Below, piece by piece: positions 1 through 8,659 of a DNA stretch of 53,793 bases. Made by a program: the position numbers and the translations under genes. The notes beneath the pieces are model-generated. The model was not told the DNA's origin, did no database searches, and was given only the letters and a program-made list of their open reading frames with translations. Position 1 is the first letter of the stretch. Each line of letters starts with the position of its first letter. The DNA is from Flavobacteriales bacterium (lineage in GTDB: Bacteria > Bacteroidota > Bacteroidia > UBA10329), in NCBI GenBank assembly GCA_021741075.1, contig JAIOYO010000022.1:1-53793 (forward strand). The letters run 5' to 3'.

Positions 1-443
1 ATTTTGAGGAGGTGGAAATAGGAGAGACGCTTATCACACACAAGCACACCGTTACAGAAACCGACATCATCAATTTTGCGAATGTGAGTGGCGACCATTT
101 CTACGCCCACACAGACGTCACTTCGCTTGGTGGAACCTTATTTGAAGGCCGCGTGGCACATGGCTATTGGATTCTCAGCAAAGCAGCAGGCATGTTCGTA
201 GAGAACAGAAAATGCCCCGTGCTACTTAACTACGGCATTGACGAAGCACGGTTTACCAAGCCAGTCTATCCAGGAATGACCATTGGCGTTCGACTTACCT
301 GCAAAGAGAAGGTGCAGCAAGAGAAGAAAGATGAAGACGACATCCGTAAGGGAATTGTGAAATGGTTGGTGGAGGTTTACGACCAAGACAACGAGACCTG
401 CGCCATTGCGACCATTTTGACGATGGTGAAGAACCTTGATTAG
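1..443 (+). CDS. paaZ: PaaZ C-terminal MaoC-like hydratase domain (5'-truncated by window edge)
   Basis: The reading frame is open to the left edge, and the codons before the first possible start (GTG at 12) already read F-E-E, so the gene begins outside the window. The visible 146 residues match the C-terminal (R)-specific enoyl-CoA hydratase domain of PaaZ, the bifunctional enzyme that opens the oxepin-CoA ring in aerobic phenylacetate degradation. Seen: IGETLITHKHTVTETDI, the hydratase active-site stretch FANVSGDHFYAHTD (Asp and His of the MaoC motif), then AHGYWILSKAAG and LNYGIDEARF, in the order known for PaaZ. The aldehyde dehydrogenase half would lie upstream. A stand-alone MaoC dehydratase cannot be excluded because the N-terminal part is not visible. 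A paaE-like gene lies about 49 kb away at 49159-50241. Confidence 0.8.
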   Translation, partial: FEEVEIGETLITHKHTVTETDIINFANVSGDHFYAHTDVTSLGGTLFEGRVAHGYWILSKAAGMFVENRKCPVLLNYGIDEARFTKPVYPGMTIGVRLTCKEKVQQEKKDEDDIRKGIVKWLVEVYDQDNETCAIATILTMVKNLD

Positions 444-509
444 CGAATAGCGACCAGATTTCAGACATCAGACATGAGATCCAGAAATCTCCCAGCTGAT
501 AGCGCGCAA

Positions 510-959
510 TCACTTCTTTTTCGTTTCAGACTTGGTGATTTGTCCTTTTTTGTTGAGTTCTAACTTGGTGGTATTGCCGCCATCTGTAAGTTCTACTTTG
601 TAGTTGGTATCTCCATCTTTGTCTGTTATCATTTTAATCTCCTTTATGTCGGAGTTTTTCTTTTGTGCTTTTACGGTGGATTGTAGAGCAGGTGGTAAAT
701 CGGTTAGCGATAGGTGTGTTGTGGTTTTTTCCCACGTTCCATCATCATCAATTTCTACGATGGTTTTTTTACCATCAAGCTCAAATTTTATTTTGTAATC
801 GCCTTTTGACTTTACCTCCCATTTTTGAACCTGTGCATTGGGGTATTCCTTTGTAAGGGTTTTGAGAATGTTTGCAGGAAGCGTTGCGTTTTGAGCAAAA
901 ATGGAGGTGCTTATAAGGACGAAGCAAATGAACGCGATACTGCTAATTGTCTTTTTCAT
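510..959 (-). CDS. Secreted PepSY-like (DUF2874-type) protein
   Basis: A 149-residue protein with a clean signal peptide (MKKTISSIAFICFVLISTSIFAQ, cleaved after FAQ). The mature part has two similar halves of about 60 residues: ANILKTLTKEYPNAQVQKWE followed by KGDYKIKFELDGKKTIVEID, then PALQSTVKAQKKNSDIKEIK followed by a matching KVELTDGG strand. This helix-plus-strands duplication is typical of the small periplasmic PepSY-like proteins common in Bacteroidota. They are thought to bind or inhibit extracytoplasmic proteins; no specific role can be given. The C-terminus is very basic (KSETKKK). It is transcribed alone and converges with paaZ. Confidence 0.7.
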   Translation of the reverse strand: MKKTISSIAFICFVLISTSIFAQNATLPANILKTLTKEYPNAQVQKWEVKSKGDYKIKFELDGKKTIVEIDDDGTWEKTTTHLSLTDLPPALQSTVKAQKKNSDIKEIKMITDKDGDTNYKVELTDGGNTTKLELNKKGQITKSETKKK

Positions 960-1098
960 TTCAATAATCTAGGAGTGCATTAGCCTATTGGACGCTATAA
1001 AGTTGCATAACCTTCGGTTAGAAGAGCGTTATTCAGAAAACTAATATTTTTCCGAAACTTGTGTTACTTGATTTCGTAGCGGTTCATAAATTCGAATT

Positions 1099-1497
1099 AT
1101 GTCTGTTTTATTCAGCGAATCCACTCTTGCCGCATGCCAAACTGCAGACCAAGTAAATCAACTTATAGTGGACTGTACGGATCCTCTAGTGTTTGTTTCG
1201 GTGCACAACGAACAAGGCATGTATCTGAAAGCTTCCGAAACGATAGAAACCATTACAGGCTTTCCGTTTTCTGAGATGAAGAACCAATCGTGCTACGATT
1301 ACTTTCATGCAGACGATTTGGTTGCCATTTTAAAATCGCATGCCGAAGTAACTATTAAGCCAAGTGTTGGGGTTGTTAACTATCGTTTTAAAACGAAATC
1401 GGGCACGTATGTATGGTTAGAATCGCTTTCTAAGCAAATGCAAGGAAAAGATTTGGCAGGTATGATTGTGGTCATTACCCGAATGGTCTCGAAATAA
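1099..1497 (+). CDS. Single PAS-domain protein
   Basis: A 132-residue soluble protein consisting of one PAS fold. Residues 25-130 hold the hallmarks of the PAS_3 type: DPLVFVSVHNEQGMYLKAS, the ETITGFPFSEMKNQSCYDYF turn, HADDLVAIL and the closing strands YRFKTKSGTYVWLES and MIVVITRMVS. There is no kinase, GGDEF or DNA-binding domain, so it is either a stand-alone sensor that acts through protein contact or a remnant of a larger sensor kinase. No signal peptide is present. The neighbours (a PepSY-like protein and a DinB protein) face the other way and give no clue about the signal. Confidence 0.75.
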   Translation: MSVLFSESTLAACQTADQVNQLIVDCTDPLVFVSVHNEQGMYLKASETIETITGFPFSEMKNQSCYDYFHADDLVAILKSHAEVTIKPSVGVVNYRFKTKSGTYVWLESLSKQMQGKDLAGMIVVITRMVSK

Positions 1498-1524
1498 CTT
1501 TCATCCAATTATCTTGCTTTACCT

Positions 1525-2040
1525 CTAGTTTTCATGTAGATAGCGCTCTTTCACTACTTGAATGTGGTGCAACTCATGACCCGCAATTATAAATCCTGCT
1601 GCTCTTGCCGATAGCGGATTGTTGCTGGCTGTTCCTATAGCATCCAGTTTCTCTTCACTAAAACTGTCAAAAAGCTGAGTTGTGGACTTTCGCAAAGTCA
1701 GTAATTCTAGTACCATTTCAGAAAGCAATCTCGAATCAGCAAGGCAATTTCTGGCGTATGCGTTCTCATCAAAACTAGGAAGTGCAGTAATTTCTCCTCT
1801 GGCAATGGCCAATGCTCGGTAACTAAAAATGCGCTCAGTGTCTATGATGTGCTGAAGTAGCTCTTTGATGCTCCATTTTCCTTCCGTGTAGCGAAAATTG
1901 CCTTGTTCTTCGGTCAACGAGCTCCAAAACTCATGCGAATGTTGTACTGAAGCTCTCAACACCGAAAGCACATCTTCCCCTTCAACCAGTTGAATGTATG
2001 ATTGATAATATGCTCCGTAAGCTGATTTTTCTGGCCTCAT
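1525..2040 (-). CDS. DinB-family metal-dependent protein (DinB_2)
   Basis: A 171-residue four-helix-bundle protein of the DinB/YfiT family. The metal-ligand histidines are visible in the usual places: first in KELLQHIIDTERIF, then the pair in AGHELHHIQVVKERYL near the C-terminus. The segment HSHEFWSSLTEEQGNFRYTE, followed by GKWSIKE, is the characteristic family opening. Members include bacillithiol and mycothiol transferases and many uncharacterised proteins. Substrate cannot be told here. It is divergent from the ABM gene at 2082, with only about 40 bp between them, which must hold both promoters. Confidence 0.75.
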   Translation of the reverse strand: MRPEKSAYGAYYQSYIQLVEGEDVLSVLRASVQHSHEFWSSLTEEQGNFRYTEGKWSIKELLQHIIDTERIFSYRALAIARGEITALPSFDENAYARNCLADSRLLSEMVLELLTLRKSTTQLFDSFSEEKLDAIGTASNNPLSARAAGFIIAGHELHHIQVVKERYLHEN

Positions 2041-2081
2041 GATTTGATTCTTTGATAAACGAATTGTCTAATTTAATCGCC

Positions 2082-2402
2082 ATGTTCACACAAACTCCCA
2101 AACCCCCTTATTACACAGTTGTTTTTACTTCCATTCGGACAGAAATTAAAGAAGGATACACGGAAATGAATGATTCTTTGTGGCAAGATGCCCAGAAACT
2201 ACCCGGATTTATCGGTGCCGAATCGCTAAGAGGCGAGAATAGATTTGGCGTTACGGTTCTCTATTTTAAAGACATGGAAACCATTCATGAATGGTCTAAA
2301 TACCAAAAGCACTTGCGCGCTAAAGAAATGGGTAAAGAGAAATGGTATGAAGGTTACAGGGTTCGGATTGCGAAGGTTGAACGTGAATACGGAATGGGCT
2401 GA
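2082..2402 (+). CDS. Antibiotic biosynthesis monooxygenase (ABM)-fold protein
   Basis: A protein of about 106 residues with a ferredoxin-like dimeric alpha-beta barrel pattern: YYTVVFTSIRTEI (strand), YTEMNDSLWQDAQKLPGFIG (helix and turn), GVTVLYFKDMETIHEWSK (strand and helix), KWYEGYRVRIAKVEREYG (last strand). This is typical of ABM/DUF1330-like small proteins, which include heme-degrading and quinol monooxygenases as well as many proteins of unknown substrate. The ATG at 2082 is chosen over an upstream TTG at 2052 because homologous domains begin close to the first strand. Its stop TGA shares its A with the ATG of the next gene (TGATG), implying translational coupling. Confidence 0.65.
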   Translation: MFTQTPKPPYYTVVFTSIRTEIKEGYTEMNDSLWQDAQKLPGFIGAESLRGENRFGVTVLYFKDMETIHEWSKYQKHLRAKEMGKEKWYEGYRVRIAKVEREYGMG

Positions 2403-2737
2403 TGAGGCTACTCGTCATACTATTGGTTTCTGCATTGTCTTCGATAAACTCTCAAGCCCAAAAAGTATTCAGCGTAGACTACGAAAGCCGTGCAGATGTA
2501 AAGGTATTTGTGGTTGAATACGAAAGTCGGGCCGATCTATTAGTGTATAAAGAAGCATACGAAAGCCGCGCAGAAGGCAACGAGGGGCACTGGTTTTTTG
2601 TGGATTACGAGAGCCGTGCCCATAAGAAAGTATTCTTCGTGGATTACGAGAGCAGGGCAGATGTAAACATCTATTTCGTGGAATACGAATCTCGTGCGGG
2701 TTGGAGAAACAAGGAGAAGATTCACTTCTTCTTTTAG
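2402..2737 (+). CDS. Secreted peptide of tandem YESRA repeats (DUF6150-like)
   Basis: A 111-residue protein with a signal peptide (MRLLVILLVSALSSINSQAQ) followed by almost nothing but repeats. Six copies of a 12-16-residue unit end in the invariant core Y-E-S-R-A (KVFSVDYESRAD, VKVFVVEYESRAD, LLVYKEAYESRAE and so on) before a short basic tail ending in HFFF. The unit looks like one beta strand plus a tight turn, so the whole could form a small solenoid. It resembles the short-repeat family annotated DUF6150 in Bacteroidota; this is from memory and not checked. Function is unknown. The start overlaps the stop of the ABM gene by 1 nt. Confidence 0.75.
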   Translation: MRLLVILLVSALSSINSQAQKVFSVDYESRADVKVFVVEYESRADLLVYKEAYESRAEGNEGHWFFVDYESRAHKKVFFVDYESRADVNIYFVEYESRAGWRNKEKIHFFF

Positions 2738-2764
2738 GCCATCTACACCAAGGTTGATAAAGCG

Positions 2765-4243
2765 CTAGTCAATCTCACTAAGGTGTGTCAATCCAGTAAG
2801 ATGCTTATAATCGCTGCCTTCATGATTGCTCAATAACAATAAACTGAACTCTTCGGTGTTATCAATATTGAAAATCTTGTTGCAATTAATGAAGTCGAAA
2901 CGGGCTGAGACACGCATGTTGGCAAGCAAGTAATGCCAAAGGCGCTTGTTTACAGAGTCAGACAGGGTAGCGCCTTTCAGTACAAGCCCCACGGTTCCTC
3001 TCTCAGTACACAGAGCGTTACACAACTCAGTAAACAGCACATTGGTTTGCAGTCCACCCATACACGAATGGTTAAAACGATGGTCGTTGTAGATGTTTTC
3101 CATGGCCACGTCAACGGCCTCATCGTGCAACAATAACCAGTTGTAGAGTGCTGGGTGAGAATTTTCCAATACTTCCAAGGCAGCATCCAATTCGTGTTCG
3201 TTTTCCAGTTCGGCCAACTGCGGATAAAGCAGGTGTAGGTAGTAATGCAGGTCAAAACCAACACTTACCCAAGGAGGATTGCCAATAATTACATCGCATT
3301 TCTGAATGCTATTGGGGTTTAACGCCAAACCATTGTGATAGTAGAAGTCAGAAGAATACGCAAAGGATTCTACTTCATCATCTGGCGCAATCAGCGGGTT
3401 TCCGTTAATGAAACGCGTGCTTAGTTCGGGATAAAGATTAAGGTCATCAACAGCTTCTAAAACTTGAATCTTGGCAATTTCTAACGATAGTGCGTCTGCT
3501 TCAATGGCGTAGAAATTCAGGACCAACTGTTTCAATTCTTCCTTAGAGAAGTGGAGGTAGCGTTCAAAATACCTGAGTATGGCAAGAAAGAAGCTTCCCG
3601 TTCCGCACGAATAATCTGCAAAAGTTGATTGCTTGATTAATTCTTTGGCCAGCTGCAAGTCAGCGTCTGATTTCTCAAGAACAGAAAAGCTTTTCAAACC
3701 AGTATTCTGAAAAATGTAGTGGTCGATGGTGAGTGCCACAAACGTATCGGCAAGCGCGTGAGGCGTGTAGAAGGAACCGATGGAATTCAGGTTTTCAGTG
3801 TCTTCTGTTATCGCGTTATCCTTCACCGGAAACTCTAGCAGCAGCATGAGTTCATACAGGTCGGAAAGCGGAACACTGTCAAAGTCTTGCGTAGTGAACC
3901 AATCAAAGAAAGCTTCCAATACTTCTTTTTTGGAAGAAGAAAGTAAATTGAAGTTGTGGGTGAATATGGATGATGTAAATAACTCGTTATCAATCCATTC
4001 AAATGTTTTGTTTAACGTTTTGTTTTGCGATAAATCGCGATTCAAATTGTGTGCTACAGCAATGCCAAGAACGCTAGAAATGAGTTGATGAATGGTGGCG
4101 AAGTACGCGTCAGGCTGACAGATGCCACCGTCTTTTACTTCGGTATGCGGGGCAAGTGCACGCAGAATGGTGGCAGACGTTTGATTACAAATCTGTGGCA
4201 GCATGGTGGGCGAAGAACGGAAAATGCTGAATCGATTATTCAA
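2765..4243 (-). CDS. Solitary N6-adenine DNA methyltransferase (Eco57I/type IIG-like), no recognition domain seen
   Basis: A 492-residue class I methyltransferase of the type I/IIG gamma kind. In order: a helical N-terminal region, the entry motif SIGSFYTPHALADTFV, motif I as DYSCGTGSFFLAIL (Gly-rich SAM loop), an acidic motif II (FYAIEADALSLEIAK) and motif IV as CDVIIGNPPWVSVG (NPPW, adenine-N6 signature), then KGATLSDSVNKRLW. The protein stops soon after FDFINCNKIFNIDNTEEFSLLLLS, where IIG enzymes normally continue into a target recognition domain. The nuclease domain found at the N-terminus of IIG enzymes is not evident. It may be a C-terminally truncated restriction enzyme, a methylase-only orphan, or an anti-phage methylase needing a partner. 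No partner gene is adjacent. Confidence 0.7.
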   Translation of the reverse strand: MNNRFSIFRSSPTMLPQICNQTSATILRALAPHTEVKDGGICQPDAYFATIHQLISSVLGIAVAHNLNRDLSQNKTLNKTFEWIDNELFTSSIFTHNFNLLSSSKKEVLEAFFDWFTTQDFDSVPLSDLYELMLLLEFPVKDNAITEDTENLNSIGSFYTPHALADTFVALTIDHYIFQNTGLKSFSVLEKSDADLQLAKELIKQSTFADYSCGTGSFFLAILRYFERYLHFSKEELKQLVLNFYAIEADALSLEIAKIQVLEAVDDLNLYPELSTRFINGNPLIAPDDEVESFAYSSDFYYHNGLALNPNSIQKCDVIIGNPPWVSVGFDLHYYLHLLYPQLAELENEHELDAALEVLENSHPALYNWLLLHDEAVDVAMENIYNDHRFNHSCMGGLQTNVLFTELCNALCTERGTVGLVLKGATLSDSVNKRLWHYLLANMRVSARFDFINCNKIFNIDNTEEFSLLLLSNHEGSDYKHLTGLTHLSEID

Positions 4244-4269
4244 CGAAAGTCCAAGAATATGCTAAGAAC

Positions 4270-4368
4270 ATGTTTTAGCCATGGATATACAGATAGATAC
4301 CGATTTTTCGCAGATTAAATAGCGTTCATCAGTGAAATCAGAGAAAATCCGCGCATCTATGGCTTTAA
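4270..4368. repeat. Degenerate inverted-repeat intergenic element
   Basis: The gap between the methylase and the small membrane protein begins with TTTTAGCCATGGATAT and ends with GCGCATCTATGGCTTTAAA, an imperfect inverted pair (AGCCATGGAT versus AGCCATAGAT). Between them is a phrase similar to the 'cagattaaatag / cagtgaaatcagag' filler common in intergenic DNA of this phylum. It looks like a worn miniature element rather than a gene or terminator. Confidence 0.4.
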
Positions 4369-4372
4369 ATGT

Positions 4373-4639
4373 TTAATGAATGTAAGCACCTGCTCTCAGG
4401 ATACCCACAACTCCAACCAGAATCCAAAATCCGTTGAGTAGGGAGTAGGCAGCATCTTTCTTCAAAATGGCGCACCAAGTAAGAAGTATCGCATCAACGG
4501 TATTCAGCATCCAAACGTACATAAATGGACTATCTGCACCCATCCAACTTACTACACTGAAGCTGCTAATACGCATAATCACACCCGTCATTTCAAGCTG
4601 TTTTAGGTACTTTAGTATAAAATGATTGATGGCGCGCAT
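4373..4639 (-). CDS. Small membrane protein, unknown function
   Basis: An 88-residue protein beginning MRAINHFILKYLKQLEMTG, with hydrophobic spans around MYVWMLNTVDAILLTWCAIL and LLNGFWILVGVVGILRAG. The ATG at 4639 is preferred; an upstream ATG at 4711 would add a 24-residue extension with little similarity to a signal peptide. The pattern of a short loop (KKDAAY) between two helices followed by NGFW recalls small three-helix membrane proteins of unknown role in Bacteroidota. No functional call is possible. It is divergent from the large secreted protein at 4855. Confidence 0.5.
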   Translation of the reverse strand: MRAINHFILKYLKQLEMTGVIMRISSFSVVSWMGADSPFMYVWMLNTVDAILLTWCAILKKDAAYSLLNGFWILVGVVGILRAGAYIH

Positions 4640-4854
4640 GAGAGGGTTATATGTGGCAAATTTCAGTAGGAATATGATTGTCTTTACATACCCATGAAAT
4701 TTTAATCTCAATCCGTTTTGTATGCGGAAATCTGTTTGGTTGAAAGCGAAAATGAACGTGTTTTGCCACGGGTTTTCAACAATTGACCTTCAAGCTGCGT
4801 TCTTCTCTAAGCGTTTCACTTAGATTCGCAGCAATTGATTATCAAACCAATTTT

Positions 4855-7800
4855 ATGAAAAGACTTCATTTCCTTGTTGTTGGGCTTTTTATCAGCACAT
4901 CGTTGCTGGCTCAAAAAGACAATATCCTTCGTAATCCGACCGAAATTCCAGTTACATTTTTGGGCGAAACAGTGCCACTTCGTGACTACATCGAAGATCC
5001 AAATGCCGCCAATGAGATTACAAAGACTCTCAAGGAAGGGTGTCATCCAAAATTGGATTGGATACTAAATGAGGCTGTTAATCCATTGGCAAAGCCAAAT
5101 GGCGATGACCCAGCTTGGCAACAGAATTATGCGCCAAGCGCAAGCAACAAATCATTAGCATACAGTTTTGAAGGTATTGGCTTTACCAACGTAAGCCCTG
5201 CTGACCCATGTGTGGATGTAGGTCCCAACCACGTTATTCAAATGATTAACGGAGGTTCTGGTTCGTATTTCAAAATCTGGAACAAAACAGGTCAGGTGCT
5301 TGTAAACAACACTTACCTCGATAACTACATGAGCTTTCCCGGTGGGGCAGGAGACCCAATTGTGTTGTATGATGAATTGGCCAATCGTTGGCTGATGAGC
5401 GAGTTTTCGAGCAGCGGAAACCGATTGATGGTAGCTATTTCTTCTACGGCCGATCCACTGGGCAGTTGGTACACTTATACTTTTAACGCTACCAATTTCC
5501 CTGATTACCCAAAGTATTCTATTTGGAACAATGCCTACATCGTGACAACTAATGAGAGTTCTTCGGCAGTTTATGCGCTCAATCGTACGCTGATGTTGGC
5601 CGGAACTTCGGGTACAGCGCAACGTTTCACTGTTCCATCTTTCGGAACCATTGGTTTTCAGGCAGCAACACCTGTAAGTTTGAATGGAACTACGGTTCCT
5701 CCTACAGGAACACCTGCCATGGTAATGCGCATAAGAGATGATGCTTGGAGTGGGGCGGCAACAGATGCCTTGGAAATTTGGGAGTTCAATATCAATTGGA
5801 ACAATGCGAATAGCACCACGCTGACACAAGTGCAAACCTTGGGTGTTCAGTCGTTCGACTCTAATCTATGCGGTTACACGTCTTTCTCCTGCATTGATCA
5901 GCCAAGTTCCAATACTAACTTAGATCCGTTGCGCGAAGTGTTGATGAATCGTATTCATTACCGCAACTTCGGTACACACGAATCCATTGTGTGTTGTCAC
6001 GCAACGGATGTGACAGGCAACGACCGTGCTGGTATTCGCTGGTATGAGTTGCGTAGAACCAACGGAACTTCGGGCTCTTGGAGTATTTACCAGCAAGGAA
6101 CGTACTCACCAGATGCCGCAAGTCGGTGGATGTCTTCTATCGGTATCTCTGCTTCGGGGAATATAGGTTTGGCATACAGCGTTGCTAGTAGCTCCATTTA
6201 TCCTTCATTGAGATACACCGGCAGAAAGTCGTGCGACCCGCTAAATACAATGACAGAACCCGAAACGACTATCATTGCAGGTACTACTGCCAACAATTCT
6301 AACCGTTGGGGAGATTACCATGCGATGGGATTAGATCCTTCTGATGGAGAGACCTTTTGGTTTACAGGAGCCTACGGAACTGGAAATGCTTGGAGTACGC
6401 GTGTGGCAGCATTCGATTTGCCCAATTGCGCACCGTCTGTCACCTTCAGTGTTGGCTCCGAGAGTGTAAGGGAATCCGATGCATCTCAAGCAAATAATTG
6501 TCTTCCTTATGTGGATGTGGTGATACCAATTGGCATTGCTTCTGCACCTTCTCAGAATGCTACGGCAACAATAAGCGTTTCTGGAGGTACAGCAACTCAA
6601 GATGTTGATTATGAACTACTTAATACAATTATTGTTTTTAGTTCAGGAAGTTTAACAGGCAATATTACAGTGCGTGTTTACAACGATAGTTATGTAGAGG
6701 GTAACGAAACCATCACACTCAACTACACACTCAACGCAAATGGCGGAAACGCAACAACCGGAAGCATTAATCAAACCGTTACCATAACAATTAACGATGA
6801 TGATTTGGATCCAGCTTTAGCGCAAGGAACGCAAACCATTTTGCAAGAAGATTTTGAAAATGGATTGGGCATTATGACGGCTTTCAATCCTGCAGGTGCC
6901 ACAACCTGGCAGGTGGGAAATGAAGCATCGGCCCAGTCTGGACCATACGACATACCTTCCTCCAATACCACCAATTTTGCCTACGTTAATGATGATGATT
7001 GCAACTGCGATATGAGCGAGGTTGACCTCATCTTTCCTGTAATGGATTTGAGCAATTATACCAGCGCGCAAGTAACCTTTGATACCTACTATGAAGCGAA
7101 TACTTATCAAGGAAATACCGAATATGCAGGTCTTTTTGCCTCTACCGATGGAACTAACTATACATTGGTTGGAGATTTGGTTGCATCGGGAGTAGATGGC
7201 CCGTGGGTGCAGCAGCAATTTGACCTTGCTGCGTATTTGGGCGAAAGCACCGTGACCTTGCTGATTTATTACAACGATGGAGACGGATGGCTCTACGGTT
7301 GCACAGTAGATAACGTGCTGGTTACGGGCGAAACCAACATTAGCATTCAAACGGCTGTTAACACCAATAATGGGGATGAAGGCTACCTAGGTCCCAACGG
7401 AACCATTCATTTCTACGACCCTACAACTGGCAATGTAATGGCGTCTATTCAGAACACAAGCGCGTGGGATTACGGCTGTGTTAGCTTAGAAGTTGATCGA
7501 GCGGGTACCAATCCAACCGCAACGGTGTTTAATTCAAACGCAGCGGCAGACTACCTGCATTCAAAAACGTTCTCAATAGTTCCAGACAACAATAATCCGA
7601 ACGGAACCTATAACATCACACTGTACTACAAGCAAGATGAGGTGAATGCATGGGAAACAGCGACAGGAAACAGTAGAAGCAATGCAGAGATTATTAAAGT
7701 GGCAAATAGCCGCATGAGTGATGTAACGCCAGTCAATTTTGCTTCCTACTCCATCGGAAATGCAGCGGCCACGGTAGGTAGCTTTGGTTCAAATGTGAAA

Positions 7801-8115
7801 TTCACTGCAAGTTTCAATACTGGTTTCTCTGGTTTTGGAGTTGGAATTCTTAATACACTTATTACAGACATCAACGAAACCTTTGAGAACGTGGGTGTTT
7901 ACCCAAACCCAAACGATGGCACGTTTACCATTACTGGCTTAGAAATAGGGACTACGTATCGCGTGTTTAATAGCGCTGGAAAACTCATTTTAGGAGAACA
8001 ACAAGCGGTGGAAAAACAACTTGTTCGCATTGCAGATGTTGCTGCAGGAGTTTACTTCCTTATTGCCGAGAAAGACGGTAAGCTCGGAAAGGTTCAGTTC
8101 TTGATTACCGACTAA
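4855..8115 (+). CDS. Large T9SS-secreted protein with Calx-beta and choice-of-anchor-like domains
   Basis: Starts at ATG 4855 with a signal peptide (MKRLHFLVVGLFISTSLLAQ); an in-frame start at 4783 would bury this peptide. About 1086 residues. Residues about 100-520 form a beta-rich region with repeated tryptophan-containing blades (for example DPIVLYDELANRWLMSEF), probably a propeller. Residues about 526-648 are a Calx-beta domain (SVGSESVRESD ending in TITINDDD). Residues about 661-823 resemble a jelly-roll or MAM/choice-of-anchor module (LQEDFENG to YGCTVDNVLVTG). An Ig-like segment follows to about 948. The last 75 residues are a type A T9SS sorting domain (VGVYPNPNDGTFTITGLE, then AAGVYFLIAEKDGK). 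It is likely a cell-surface or released adhesin-like protein or a carrier of an unrecognised enzyme domain. The stop overlaps the next gene's ATG (TAATG). Confidence 0.8.
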   Translation: MKRLHFLVVGLFISTSLLAQKDNILRNPTEIPVTFLGETVPLRDYIEDPNAANEITKTLKEGCHPKLDWILNEAVNPLAKPNGDDPAWQQNYAPSASNKSLAYSFEGIGFTNVSPADPCVDVGPNHVIQMINGGSGSYFKIWNKTGQVLVNNTYLDNYMSFPGGAGDPIVLYDELANRWLMSEFSSSGNRLMVAISSTADPLGSWYTYTFNATNFPDYPKYSIWNNAYIVTTNESSSAVYALNRTLMLAGTSGTAQRFTVPSFGTIGFQAATPVSLNGTTVPPTGTPAMVMRIRDDAWSGAATDALEIWEFNINWNNANSTTLTQVQTLGVQSFDSNLCGYTSFSCIDQPSSNTNLDPLREVLMNRIHYRNFGTHESIVCCHATDVTGNDRAGIRWYELRRTNGTSGSWSIYQQGTYSPDAASRWMSSIGISASGNIGLAYSVASSSIYPSLRYTGRKSCDPLNTMTEPETTIIAGTTANNSNRWGDYHAMGLDPSDGETFWFTGAYGTGNAWSTRVAAFDLPNCAPSVTFSVGSESVRESDASQANNCLPYVDVVIPIGIASAPSQNATATISVSGGTATQDVDYELLNTIIVFSSGSLTGNITVRVYNDSYVEGNETITLNYTLNANGGNATTGSINQTVTITINDDDLDPALAQGTQTILQEDFENGLGIMTAFNPAGATTWQVGNEASAQSGPYDIPSSNTTNFAYVNDDDCNCDMSEVDLIFPVMDLSNYTSAQVTFDTYYEANTYQGNTEYAGLFASTDGTNYTLVGDLVASGVDGPWVQQQFDLAAYLGESTVTLLIYYNDGDGWLYGCTVDNVLVTGETNISIQTAVNTNNGDEGYLGPNGTIHFYDPTTGNVMASIQNTSAWDYGCVSLEVDRAGTNPTATVFNSNAAADYLHSKTFSIVPDNNNPNGTYNITLYYKQDEVNAWETATGNSRSNAEIIKVANSRMSDVTPVNFASYSIGNAAATVGSFGSNVKFTASFNTGFSGFGVGILNTLITDINETFENVGVYPNPNDGTFTITGLEIGTTYRVFNSAGKLILGEQQAVEKQLVRIADVAAGVYFLIAEKDGKLGKVQFLITD

Positions 8116-8465
8116 TGCGTAAGAAACATTTATGTAGCAGCGCGTTTATCCTTGGGATAGGCGCGCTGTTTCTTTTTTTACTTGCAGCATGCAACTCCAC
8201 TAAGCCAGTTCCCACTTTGGAAGCCGTGCTAGCAGAAGGTCGGTATCTAGGTCATATTACCACCGAGTTTGCTGCCGAGGGCTGTCCGTTTATTCTCAAA
8301 TACATGGATGGAGGGGAAGAGAAATACCTCATTCCAGTTCAGTTAGAAGAGCAGTATCAGCTAAATGGATTGCAGCTTGAATTCGGCTTTCATTTCTCGC
8401 GCATCATGCAAGGCGATTGTCAGAAAGGGCAGCCTGCAGTATTAGAAATGGTAGAGGTTAGGTAG
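8115..8465 (+). CDS. Small lipoprotein coupled to the T9SS cargo gene
   Basis: A 116-residue protein with a lipoprotein signal peptide: basic start MRKKH, hydrophobic run ILGIGALFLFLL and lipobox LAAC with the modified Cys at residue 26. The mature part (EGRYLGHITTEFAAEGCPFI, later CQKGQPAVLEM) has two cysteines that could pair. Its ATG shares one base with the preceding stop, so it is likely translated together with the large T9SS protein. It may aid the export, folding or anchoring of that partner; this is inference only. No family was recognised. Confidence 0.65.
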   Translation: MRKKHLCSSAFILGIGALFLFLLAACNSTKPVPTLEAVLAEGRYLGHITTEFAAEGCPFILKYMDGGEEKYLIPVQLEEQYQLNGLQLEFGFHFSRIMQGDCQKGQPAVLEMVEVR

Positions 8466-8659
8466 GCTCTCGGGTACTTTAGAGTTCTTAGGTTTTAAGC
8501 ACGATAAACCTATTAAGTTCCGCGTTGCCAAAATCATTTTTGATGTCTTAAATCATTAAAAACGCGCTACTTCATCATGTTTTTAAAAAGCATTCTGGTT
8601 CACCTTTATTTCTAACTAGAACGTGCAGCGTCAGCACTTTAAAGTCAGACAACGAAAAC

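Noticed and set aside
5155..5835. 226-codon minus-strand frame inside the large T9SS protein gene
   Set aside because: Shadow of the coding strand; sequence rich in Cys, Arg and His without domain pattern.
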